A stretch of 64,000 bases of DNA from Bradysia coprophila (lineage: Eukaryota; Arthropoda; Insecta; Diptera; Sciaridae): positions 844,190 through 908,189 of the forward strand of contig NW_023503584.1 in the NCBI RefSeq assembly GCF_014529535.1, written 5' to 3'. The position numbers were made by a program, and so were the translations under genes. Position 1 is the stretch's first letter; every line of letters begins with the position of its first letter. The notes beneath the pieces are model-generated. The model was not told the origin of the DNA. It saw only the letters and a list, made by a program, of their open reading frames with translations, and did not search any database. This document shows, in pieces, positions 1 through 10,740 of the stretch.

Positions 1-3000
1 ATTAAATTATTTAATGGAAACGATCCGCCGAACATTTTTCTTGAATTTCATTTTGCATAATTTGTGTAATTTGTTTTACTACAGTCGCACACATGTGTTG
101 TTGGACTTCAGTTTTTCGTTCGAATGAAAACGAAATGTTGCAATGGTAACATTAAGATGTGAAAAATCGCAAATTAGTTTACTGATGTTGTTGTTGGAGC
201 GTCGAACCATTGACAGTGGTAAAAAGTTTGGGAGAAGAGAAAACAACGCTGTTAGCTCAATACGTTTTGCATTGTGTAATGAATGAAAGAATGAATGCAT
301 GGTGGTCCGAATTCCGAAAGAATCGACGTTGATTACGTTGTTTGGCGGGAAGGAAAAGAATTTATGAAGAGAAGGCATCATTGGAATTGCTAGGTTAACT
401 TTCAATTTCAATAGATCATAACAGCTGCATACTACAAGTCTTTCATCATGTCTAGATGCAGACCTTCGAACCTTCGAACTGTTCTCATACGGCAAACATA
501 TCACCGGTTTTACTGTCGAATTTACCGGATCTATTACTTCATTTGATGTTTTCAAGACATTGATTTGAAATCTTTTACTTCATTTCTTTGAACATACCAT
601 ATTTACTTTAAAAGACGACATCAGTGAAAACTTCTCGTTTATTTCCGAAGTCATTATCGATAACATATGATACCCGTCCAGGAATACAAAATGTTAGTGA
701 CTGTGCGAGTGTATAGTAAATTACACTGACCTAAGCTCTGCAAATATTGTTTGCAGCTTGCGAATTCCATCATCCAATTAATTACTTTCAAATAAACGTT
801 GTCTGAACGGTTTCGCAATTACGCTAAACATTGAACTCGCAAGAGAAACATCTTGATTCAATAATGAAACACATCAGCAATACCTCAAATGCACGATAAT
901 TTGATATAAAATGTCTTGACAAAGCACATTTCCGAAAACCTCCACTGTGCCAGTAAGTATCATAGTCTTTGTCACATATTATAAGATTAAAGTCGATTAT
1001 ATATGTCTACGTAATGTTTACATAGCATGTCGTCGGAATAACTTCTTTGTTTACATTGTTGTCGATGATGTACTCAAATTACAATTCATTAAGTTAATCG
1101 AACGGTTTAGCGTTTTTCGGTTGGATTTGATTAGTAAAGTTTTATTTATGGTTTGGATACATTCAAGGAGCGAAAAATAGATCTGACAAAACTTTCATCA
1201 AATGTGTGACGAAACTGAATGGTGCTTGGTACATAGTTTTCAAAAAAATGTTTTTGGACTACTAGGTCGGGACATTTTTTTAAGTATTCGGAGGTCATCA
1301 ACGAGGGTAGACCTAGTGTATACCCACTGCCCATTGCAGAAGTTTTTGAAAATTTCTGTCAAAATGAGCCCATTGGTGTCAATGAAGAATGCAATTCGAA
1401 GATAACATTTTTATTGAAAGTCAAATCTGTTACTTCTTTTGTTGAAAACATCGCCTGTTGTTTCACAAAAAATAGTACGAAGTGTACGAAGAAGAGCAAT
1501 GGGTACGAAGTCGGCTTACAGTGTCAGCCATATCAACTGATATGAAAACATTACCCAGGCAGAGTTCGACGATTACTTTTTCTTTTTGTTGTTGATAACA
1601 GATTATTAGCCGTAGCTATTTCTAAATAGTCAGCTTTAGAGGGTGAAACAACAGATTTATTTTGGTTGTCAGAATTATGTCGGTTCTATTGAAGGTGCTT
1701 ATTTGATGGTAGTAAACTGATATTGTCTAACGAATTACATTTACCCGGAATCCATAGAAACATATTGTTTAATCTAGCGTTCCTTACACACAAAAGATGA
1801 AACGCAAATTAATTTTAAATCCTTCTTCAGATCCACGACATAATATAATTGCTCGTTTTTGTCAACATGTGATTATAACCACATTAGAAGACAATTTCGA
1901 CTTTTTGTTCTAAATTAATTTCGAAAAGAGAAACTATATGTCAGAGTTTTGTAAGCCTTTTACCCCTGTCTGTAGTTCTGAAATAAATTTTGAATTACGG
2001 TTGGTAAAGAGAAAGCACGTATGGATATGGTATGATGTTCTATGTACAATAGAACAAAAGCTTGTGCAATTATTTGAAGTTGTAGCATGACAAATGTGGA
2101 AATAAAATAAATAATTGCGCTCGTATCACTTCAATCATCGTGCGGTAATACCAAGACTCATGAGATCAGGGTAATTTCTGGGCAGGAATGACGTAAATTT
2201 ACCTAGATATTAAGGCAGGATAACTTGGAACGACTTTATTCGGTATTTTAATTAAAAAAAGCGAAATAATTATGAGGTTCGTCCTTGTTTCCGAAGAAAC
2301 TTGAAACAATGCAATTGCTAACAACTTTTCAAATTATTTAACAACGACGACGCGGCCATTGTATTTAATTACAGTCTTATCAAATTAAAATCGCGACTTA
2401 TATACATACACTGAACGCATATATGCCAGTTGAATGTGGTAAATAATATACAACACAGCATAGCGTTCCATGTAGTGGAATAATGAAGAAGAAAAAAAAT
2501 AAGAGAAATAGTCTCAAACTGAAAATGAATTCAGTGTACCACATCCCCTCGCAGGATAAAAACAACAGAAAATGAGCGAAAAAAGTAAATGTTGACGCTA
2601 TCAACTATCTATGACACAAACGCAGAATCGAATGACGGGAGCGAGCACACTGTTACGGAATGCCTTTAACAAATGCGTTTAGTCATCTCTTAAGGCTAGC
2701 AAACATCTCGTGAGACTATGCAAAATGTCTGAAAAATAAGCGTTTACGTCAAATGAACCGAAATGAACTGATGATCGCTTAGTAATGTTCTTGTACAACA
2801 AAATGTTAAAAGAAATGAAGTAAAAGATTTTCATGTATCAATCATGACCTACATCAATCTGTAATAGTAGATATAAATAATGACATCTCGGTTTGAAGTG
2901 GCGTAAATGGCTCGAGTTGAAATCGCTTTTCAAATTCTAGTTATAAATAGTTTAACATACCGAGCGTCTGCAAGTTCGCTTGCTCTACCGTAAAGTGGAC

Positions 3001-3584
3001 TTTGCAGCAGAGAGACCGATAAAACTAGTTTGAATAAGGGCAGCAACAAGTTGAGTTGTGGTTATGTCAAGATTCGCTAGCGGCTGCAAAGTTTGCGACA
3101 TGTACCATTGCTCAATTTTCCTATTAAATACTTTGAATAGAATCACTCTTTTCGCTAATGGTACCAACAATGGTATTTGTGAAGAAACATCTCAAGATTT
3201 TCTTTAGAAAACTTTCTCAAACTGTTCGGAAACTCTAAAATTTTAGTTCCCCAAGTTTATCAATTTTGCGCAACAATAATTTTCATAATCAGCAACAATT
3301 GGTTTTGCCCCAGCTTTGCCCCAGCTGGTCAACCATGTTTGATTTGCTTGTTTTTTATCCTAACATAGTGCGCACCAACGGATAAATGCAGATTGTACAA
3401 CCAATGCAATATAGATCAGCTGAACGGAAACCAGCTGTTGCTAGTAATGCACAATAAAATCATTTTTGAACTGTAAAATTATATAAATTTGCAAAATACC
3501 ATCGGGTTTTCTCAGTTCGGAACCTATTTGAGATTTTTAGAGTTTTGAACGTCATCATGTGCCCTCGGTTTTTTCAATGTGCAC

Positions 3585-3783
3585 AATAGGTTTGTTCCAA
3601 ATAGCTGTAAACACGAACTTTGACAACCCGAACCACGATGATTTGATCCATAGCAACATCGCCTACGTGATGTTTCATACAAATATGACAACGTCGCCTA
3701 CGATATTTACACACAAATATTTTTGAGGTTATGGTTCTATGGATCAAATTTGACAATTCATACAGCCTTGGAACAAACCTATT
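3585..3783. mobile_element. Inverted-repeat MITE (199 bp)
   Basis: Arms aataggtttgttccaa at both ends, with further pairing (gctgta, ttgacaa, gatttgatccatag). No coding capacity; the ORF crossing it is not credible. Target duplication unclear. Confidence 0.65.
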
Positions 3784-3819
3784 GCTTTGAAAATGAACGA
3801 AAAAGAAAAACGCCGAGAG

Positions 3820-3968
3820 AAAAGTCATTGATGTTCCCAGTGAACAAAGTGTTTCCAGGTTATGATATTTTGGCACAAAATTTGAAAATCCGTTAGAAAA
3901 TTCAAATTTCACGCCAAAATATCATAGACTGTGAAGAACTTAATTGACCGGGAACATCAATGACTTTT
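3820..3968. mobile_element. Long-hairpin MITE (149 bp)
   Basis: Arms aaaagtcattgatgttccc at both ends, and inner arms tatgatattttggc pair around a short loop, so most of the element folds back on itself. Confidence 0.7.
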
Positions 3969-5368
3969 AAAACTCTGATAAATCTAAAATTGTGCTTTTT
4001 TAAGTTGAACACACTAAGACTACCCATTAGGTGAGATAAAACTGACGACTCTGTGTATCTCTTTTTATAAGGAATTTCAAAGTTGGAAAATACTCCTAGA
4101 AGTTGGAAAACATACGAAGCTTTTCAGAGTTATATACAGGGTTATACGTAGCTTTCAACAGCCAATAATCAATTGAACAGAACTGACGGAACTTTTTCGC
4201 AAATTCTTAAAAACTAATTTCTTTTTTTTTTAGAATTTTGAGGAATCCTTAAGAATTTTAGGAAATTTAAAAAATAAAGTTCTGAAAATTCTTAATTCTA
4301 AATTTCAGATTTTTTTAGAACTTAAGAATTGAAATTCCTCATAATAAGGCCTGCTCCCGGTGACTAAATGATACCCGGTGACATAAATGTAGAGCAAAAC
4401 TTATGCATCCTGAACACACACAAAAAAAACTCCTGCTGATACAGTTTCTCTTTCGCTCTGGTGTAGATATACCCACAAAGTAAACAAGCACGTCTATATG
4501 CACACGATGATGCATAATTTTTCGTATTCTTTCAAAAATGCATTTTATTTTCGTTTCGGATAAGTTCGGTACGGTCGTAAATTTTAATTTAATATACATT
4601 CATCGTATTATATTTTCCTCGTGCTTCTTTTTTTTTCTTCGTTTTGTTATTGTTTTGTCCATGCCATTATTTCTTATTTAGTTTTTATTTTCGCATTTTT
4701 TTTTTTATTTTTTTATTTTTGTTTTGCAAATTGGTTACGTATAGGGAGGAGATGGTTTCTCTCACAATATATTTTTTAACTATTTTTCTTCATATATTCG
4801 TTATTTTTTTGTATTATTTTTCATTCCTTTTGGGTTGTTGATTATTTTTGCTGGCTATGTTTTGATTTAATATTCGCACAGTTATTATTTGCTGGATTTT
4901 TTTTTTCTTCTCTTCTCTTCGTTGTGTTTTTACTTTTTTACTTTTCTTGGTTTTTTATATAATTACATGTGTTTACGAAAGGTATATATTATTTACGTTC
5001 AAGTAACAAACTATAAATAAAATTATTTTAGTCTCTTTTTTATATAAAAAAAAATTGCCAGCTGCGGTAGGATAACGCTAGGTGGATATATATGGTACCA
5101 CGAGTTGGCTTATACATATATATAAGTACTTGTACATAACAACACAACATAATAATAAGATTATATTGTTACGTTCTGAGAAAATTAAATAATTAAAGTG
5201 TATGTGAGCTACATATCCGAACACATAAATACATACCAGTCTGTAAACATGTTATTATCGAAGGAACAATTTACGAATGCAATTTCAGTTTTATACTGGA
5301 AAAATTATCTCTATCCAATGGCACATACATTTTTAATTCGACCGCAAGTAAATGGTTGTTACACTTAC

Positions 5369-5455
5369 CCCTCTGCTCACACCGCCGCCGCGTCCTTTTC
5401 CACGGCCACGTCTTGATTCGCCCCGTATCAATGAACCGTCAGCACCATAAATCAG
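5369..5455 (-). CDS. Tet: Small AT-hook-like exon, probable third Tet exon
   Basis: A GC-rich 87-bp island in A/T-rich sequence has a strong acceptor (pyrimidine tract then ctttcag) and a consensus donor (GGG|GTAAGT) on the minus strand. In phase 0 it encodes 29 residues beginning LIYGADGSLIRGES and continuing RRGRGKGRGGG, an AT-hook-like Arg-Gly run. Phase, strand and order fit the exon after CXXC in the Tet transcript (residues about 336-364), which would leave a 19.3-kb intron from 5456 to 24759. That the island is an exon is well supported by its splice sites, open phase and base composition. That it belongs to Tet is inferred, because no other minus-strand gene in the region needs it. 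The remaining exons, including the catalytic dioxygenase domain, must lie beyond position 1. Confidence 0.65.
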
Positions 5456-6324
5456 CTGAAAGTAAGGGAAAATATTTCAAAAAGATATGTGCTTATGATG
5501 ATTGTTGCTTGGAATCGGGATTGATGGAAAACTACTAGGGTGGTATGGCATCAGTCTCCGGACATGTACCAGTAGTGGGACACTTATTGTCCTTTCATTC
5601 ATAAAAAACTTTATCAATGAAAAAACTGGTGGTACATGTCAGCAGACATGGTGCATCTACCCTACTTAACAATATCCTGTCAAAAAGAAAACTTTCAAGG
5701 ATATTAAAGATCTCTTTGATATTTTCGGCTAAAAGTAAAAGTTTCGATATTTTGGTAGGAAACAGAGCTCTGTGTAACTACCTAACAATTCATAATTGTA
5801 CGATTTTCTTTAGTAAGAAAAGCTTTCGAATCAATCAAGCTTAATTCCTCATTCCCCATTCAGTCGTATAAATGCACAACTGCATCTGACTAAAATCAAA
5901 AACCGTAAGTAAAATCCATTGTAAATGTAAATTCAAAACTCTCTATGACTTTAACCGACATTCCATTCATTCAAAAGATTCCATATATTCAATATCGCAT
6001 ATAAGGAACGCGAGACACCATCTGTTGGACAAAATGGAAAAAGCTTTCATGGCAGTGCGTTTATAACGGGTTTTCTGAAACTGGTATAAAGTTCATGGTT
6101 TGTGTCTGAGTGTTTCAATGCACAGAGAGAAAGATGTACTGCAACGCCAGATGGCGCCGTTTGTATATTAATGTAGACTGTTGACCCTTGGATGGAGGAT
6201 AGTAATCTCTTATGGGTTATAGGAATCATAGTCATTGGAAGAGGTGTACCGTCATAAAGTTTATACCACTTAAATACTAAGTTTTATAAAAGTAAGGCTT
6301 TCGCTTGGACATTTTCAGTTTTAT

Positions 6325-6402
6325 AATTTTCTGTGAGCGCCAGATGATTCAGTAAGTTACTGTTACTTACTGTATCATCAGGCCAGACGTTCACAGAAAA
6401 TA
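6325..6402. repeat. 78-bp hairpin
   Basis: Arms attttctgtgagcg/cgttcacagaaaat and gatgattcagtaag/cttactgtatcatc form an almost continuous stem with a tiny loop. It may be a minimal MITE or an RNA hairpin. Confidence 0.65.
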
Positions 6403-6442
6403 TTGCTGTTTTTTTTGTAAACCTGTAAATTATCGCTTTAGC

Positions 6443-6961
6443 CAACGCACTTCAAGCAAAAGTGCTTCGAGTGACAGCTGCCAAACAGAGTACTTTTATG
6501 TATAATAGTACATTTTGTTACGAGGGATGAAAAGTTTAATTTTTCGGTACTAACGGGGCGGAGCCGAATAGGACAAGCTTACGACGTGTACTGAAAAATT
6601 CAGCTTTCATCACGAGTCACAAACGACAATTTTTGTGCTTGAAAACTGAAATGAGATGAAACCACAACACCATTAACATAGAAATCACTCTACAGCCATT
6701 TCAACAACAAAGCATACACACGCGGCCAGAAAAATATATATGAAAATCCATTTTCGGCCGGAGAGAGCGACCGAGAAAGTACTTTCTTGGCCGCAAATAC
6801 CTCTCTCTGAGAAGTACAGAAAAATTGAACTTTTCGATCGTAGAATGCGTGTCGAAATCCGTCGAATTTCAGTCTTCAAGCACAAAAAAAAATTTCATCA
6901 TTTTTTACAGTGCCAAAAAATTGAATGATACACTGTCGAGTTTCATGCTTGAAGCGCGTTG
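6443..6961. mobile_element. hAT-like MITE, longer copy of CAACGCACTTCAAGC family (519 bp)
   Basis: It starts CAACGCACTTCAAGCAAAAG and ends with the complement of the same ends (catgcttgaagcgcgttg). Flanks gctttagc and gcttgggc could be a decayed 8-bp duplication. The subterminal tgacagctgccaaa motif is shared with the 131-bp copy. Internally there is a second inverted pair (tttgtgcttgaaaactgaa against ttcagtcttcaagcacaaa), which suggests a composite or nested structure. Confidence 0.7.
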
Positions 6962-8134
6962 CTTGGGCACACTTTCGTTGACATAAAAACAAAATTATTT
7001 TCTTGCCAATAACAAAAATGTAACATCGCAGTTTCCAAGTCGAACAAAAAAGATTGAGAATATTTTCTCCCGTTTTAAGTATAAATTTGTCTCAGAGCCA
7101 ATGATTTCATGTTTTTGTCCATGGATGCAGGACAGCATCATTTAAAAATTCCAATCAGAAAAAATGCTCTCAAACACCTGGTACGACAATATCTCAAAAA
7201 TTCATCAACGGCTCATATAAAACAAACCAAATTAAAGAACGAAAAAATTAATCGCAGCTTCCGGTACCCACTAAACATTTTCAACATTATATCTGTCTAG
7301 CCAGTAAGTTGGTAATGTTAAAGACGAGAGATTGTTTGTATAGGTACATAACATTCTGTATGCTTAAGATATGTTCCGTTTTGAAATTGAAAAACAAACA
7401 AAACGAAAATGGAATAAAAATATGAAATTGTAAACAGGACTTGCGTTTTTTTCGTTTTAATCGATACACAGCAAAATCCGAAGAAAAGAGCTCACAGTTA
7501 CGGTAATATTATGATCGAATTCGACATATGTAATTGATAACCGGTGTGTGAACAGCGAGATGCTATTTAATTTAATTAGTTGAATTTCTGCTGTACACTC
7601 GTCAGAACCATCGATTTTTTTTCATCAAAAAGTCAGCATTAATCATCCCGAAAAATATTACCATATGTGGTGTATAATACTTACGATAGAAAAAAAACGG
7701 TGTTCTTGACATAAATGGATATGTAAACATTTTTTTCTCTCCTTCGTCTTGTTGTTGTTTTGTTTTTATATATTTTTCCTCGAGCCCAAAACAAAAAAAA
7801 AATAATTTATTTTTAGATTCTCAACATATGCACACCGAAGATTTTCTTTTTCGTTGCCGTGCGTAAGAGATGCGTGCAACGTTTACCATTCGGGAATTAG
7901 TTTTCGTTCTGAATGCATAACTCAGTACAAAACTATTTAGATTTATTAAAAGGTGTCAGTGGAGCGCATACGAAAATAGTTTCAGATATTCACCTTGAAT
8001 TGAGACGTTAAAGTGTCAAAACCTAATTATAGATGACATACATAAGATCCATGTCCGTGGGGTCGTGGTTTTTCTTTCCGGAAACCTTTCGTTTACACTG
8101 GAGGCCTGACTGTTGCTGTAGTGGAATTCACATA

Positions 8135-8336
8135 AACCACAGACGGCAAGCATATGACCAGTATTATTATCGGGTCTATTTATTCCATCGATCAAAGTAT
8201 TTTTATCTGCTGATTTCAAATCTTGTACTTCATTTTTTTAACATGAATTTTACTATATAAAAGACCATATTACCCAAAGCTTCTCATTATTTTTGTCGTC
8301 GTTATCGACAACAGATGAATAGCCGTATATGTGACA
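8135..8336 (+). mobile_element. TTAA-type MITE, copy A
   Basis: Matches the family CCACAGACGGCAAGCATATG...ending GATGAATAGCCGTATATGTGACA. About 200 bp, no coding capacity. Sister copies lie at 23581, 37486 and 44921. Weak matches near 560-690 and 1580-1620 may be older copies. Confidence 0.7.
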
Positions 8337-8629
8337 CAATCATTATCTTTATCCTTATTATCATGTGAATGTGTACAAGCTACTTACTCATACATTTCCT
8401 TGAATCGTCCTTCTTAAAGCTTTCGCTCAAAGGATACAATAAAATTGGAACGAGAATTACGTCGAAGAGAGCGAAAGTTTAGACCAGAGACTATAACAAA
8501 TATCTGGCAATCACGCTCCGATCATACAGACAGATAAATCCAGTATATGGTCCAAGAACAGACCATAATTAGCCATTTAATTACCGAAATTTAAACTTCC
8601 TCACAAAGACATTTCATTCATGGTGCCTT

Positions 8630-10340
8630 TTACAACTTTGACTTCAATTCATGTTGTTGCAATAATTCACGAAGTTTTCGTCTCAGAATTTTACCGGACG
8701 GATTCTTGGGAATTTCGTCAACAAATATAACACCGCCATGAAGTCTCTTCGCCGGTGAGGTCCTATCCCGAACGAACAATATAACGTCTTCTTCCTTCAA
8801 GTTGGGGTTAGCCTTCACAACAAATGCAAGTGGTAGTTCACCTGCAACTTCGTCTGGCTTTCCCACAACGCCTGCCTCTTTTATCATCGGATGGGTAACA
8901 AGCAAAGCTTCAATTTCTAAAAGATCGTGTGGATTAATGTCGTTATCAATGCTGTGATAACCGCATAAACCAACCTGCAGGAGGTACCTGAAATCCTTTC
9001 CACTTTATCAGCTCTTTAATACGATCGACAACGTAGAATTGCAAATCTTCGTCAAAATATCCTATGTCACCGGTATGTAACCAACCCTCTTCATCGATTG
9101 TAGCTTTGGTTGCCGATTCGTCATTAATATAGCCCAACATCATAAGACTTCCTTTGAAGCACAATTCTCCCTTTTGATTCGGACCGAGAGTTTTTCCATT
9201 GTCGTCGACGACCTTTGCTGACACACCAGTATTGACTTCGCCAACACTACCGGGTTTTGTTAGTCCTTTTGACGACAGAACTCCACCCGCCGCACCAGTG
9301 AGTTCAGTCAAACCATATCCTTGCTTCACTATCAAGTTCGGATTGTTCAAGCGATTTCTAACTTCGAATTCCGTTTCCTTGGAAAGAGGAGCAGCACCAC
9401 ACGTAATCAATCGCAAGCTACTTAAATCGTAGTTACCAACAAGTTGGTTTTTGGATAAAAATATCATCAAAGGTGGAACCAAAAACGCAACAACGCAACG
9501 GTATTTCTCAATGGTTTCTAGAAATAGTTTCTCCTCAAACTTCTTCAGCAAAATTAGTCTACCGGACGTAAAACCTAACATGCATGTGAGAATAGAAATG
9601 CCATAGGCGTGAAATATTGGTAACAGTCCTAAGGCCACAAGATTACTATCGTCCGCGCTCGTAGACGTTGGTTTAATGTAAGATGCGCCATGATATGCCC
9701 CAAGCATGACATTAGATTGGGATAGCTGCACTCCTTTTGGGAAACCGGTTGTACCACTACTGCACATGATAAGACACGTTGTTGTTAGAGTATTAACAGC
9801 ACTCGGTTCGAACTTCACATTTTGAATCAATTTCGGATTAGAAAAATCTTCCAACTTAGTGATGCGACCATCCGATTCATTTGCAATGTCGTCAAACAAA
9901 ATGATTTTCTTTACGTAACTCAAGTTCTTTACTGCCCTCAAAACACTTTCGGCTGTGGATGCACTCGCAAAAACATACTTTGGCTTCGACAAGTTGAACG
10001 AATGTTCCAGTTCCCTGTCGCTGTATGTATGATTCAACGGTGCTATAGGACGATTAAGAAACATCGTACCGAACAGCGCAAAAATGAATTCAAAACGATT
10101 TTCCGACACTATCGACACAACATCACCTGGTCCAATTCCAGTAGCGAGAAGAGACTTTGAAATTACAATACTTTTGCTCAGTACTTCGATCGCAGATAAC
10201 GTTTTACCAGTCTCTCCAGACACCAAAACCGTCCTGTCTCCATTTTTTGTTAAATTATTTATGAGAACATGACCGATTGAAAGTGCATCAGCGAAATCGA
10301 CAGTGTCTGGGCGTGAAATTATGTTGTTTACCGATTGCAT
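8630..10340 (-). CDS. Peroxisomal luciferase/4-coumarate-CoA-ligase-like acyl-CoA synthetase
   Basis: Two exons (8975-10340 and 8630-8916) are separated by a 58-bp GT-AG intron (8917-8974). Together they encode 550 residues, the same length as firefly luciferase. The product belongs to the ANL adenylating superfamily, which activates a carboxylate with ATP and transfers it to CoA. Visible motifs: the P-loop-like SSGTTGFPKG at 194-203; FHAYG at 243-247; YGLTE at 342-346; TGD at 423-425; the hinge region DRIKELIKWKGFQVPPAE at 439-456; and the C-terminal catalytic lysine K531 in PSGKILRR. The protein ends in SKL, a textbook peroxisomal targeting signal (PTS1). The most likely role is peroxisomal fatty-acyl or aryl-CoA synthesis. 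Relatives are often labelled luciferin 4-monooxygenase, but light production cannot be inferred. It appears nested, on the same strand, in the large Tet intron. Nothing looks broken. Confidence 0.93.
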
Positions 10341-10609
10341 GACTCAACGAGTACTTCGACAGAGAGAAATACGAGAACTGTTTCAGAAAATAATTCTACA
10401 TCAACTGAAAACATCAGTTCAACCGATGTCGTTTTGTAGTGATAACGGATGAGCTATAAAAAAATTCACCGGTAATCTTATCACAATGAACGAGTTGCTA
10501 TTTGCAAGAGAAAATAAATTTTTATTTTGTACAATTACAACTTCAGAGAACTTAATCTCTGTAAAATTGAATATGGGAAATGCGACCACTTTTCAAAAAT
10601 CGACCTGAT

Positions 10610-10740
10610 CAACGCACTTCAAGCAAGAGTGCTGGTAATGACAGCTGCCAAATAGAGTACTATTTTGTGTGAAAATTTGATCGATGTACTGTCCAGCTTA
10701 GTACTCTATTTATAGTACCACTCATGCTTGAAGTGCGTTG
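10610..10740. mobile_element. hAT-like MITE, CAACGCACTTCAAGC family (131 bp)
   Basis: Terminal inverted repeats begin CAACGCACTTCAAGCA at both ends, and inner arms also pair (gagtactatttt with tagagtac-like sequence). The element is flanked by gacctgat on the left and acctgatc on the right; the shared GACCTGAT fits an 8-bp target duplication within the one-base ambiguity at the ends. No coding capacity. A 519-bp relative lies at 6443-6961. Confidence 0.8.

Larger units (their letters stand above)
1..5368. other. Non-coding: Tet intron sequence with MITEs
   Basis: No convincing gene. A/T-rich, with two fold-back MITEs (3585, 3820), weak TTAA-family remnants near 560-690 and 1580-1620, and a very T-rich segment at 4620-4980. 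The open frames are short and lack protein-like character. Confidence 0.5.

Noticed and set aside
79..555. 158-residue minus-strand ORF at the window start
   Set aside because: Composition is not protein-like over most of its length, and no motif or splice site supports it.
9822..10160. 112-residue plus-strand ORF
   Set aside because: Lies wholly antisense to the acyl-CoA synthetase exon and has no recognisable features.
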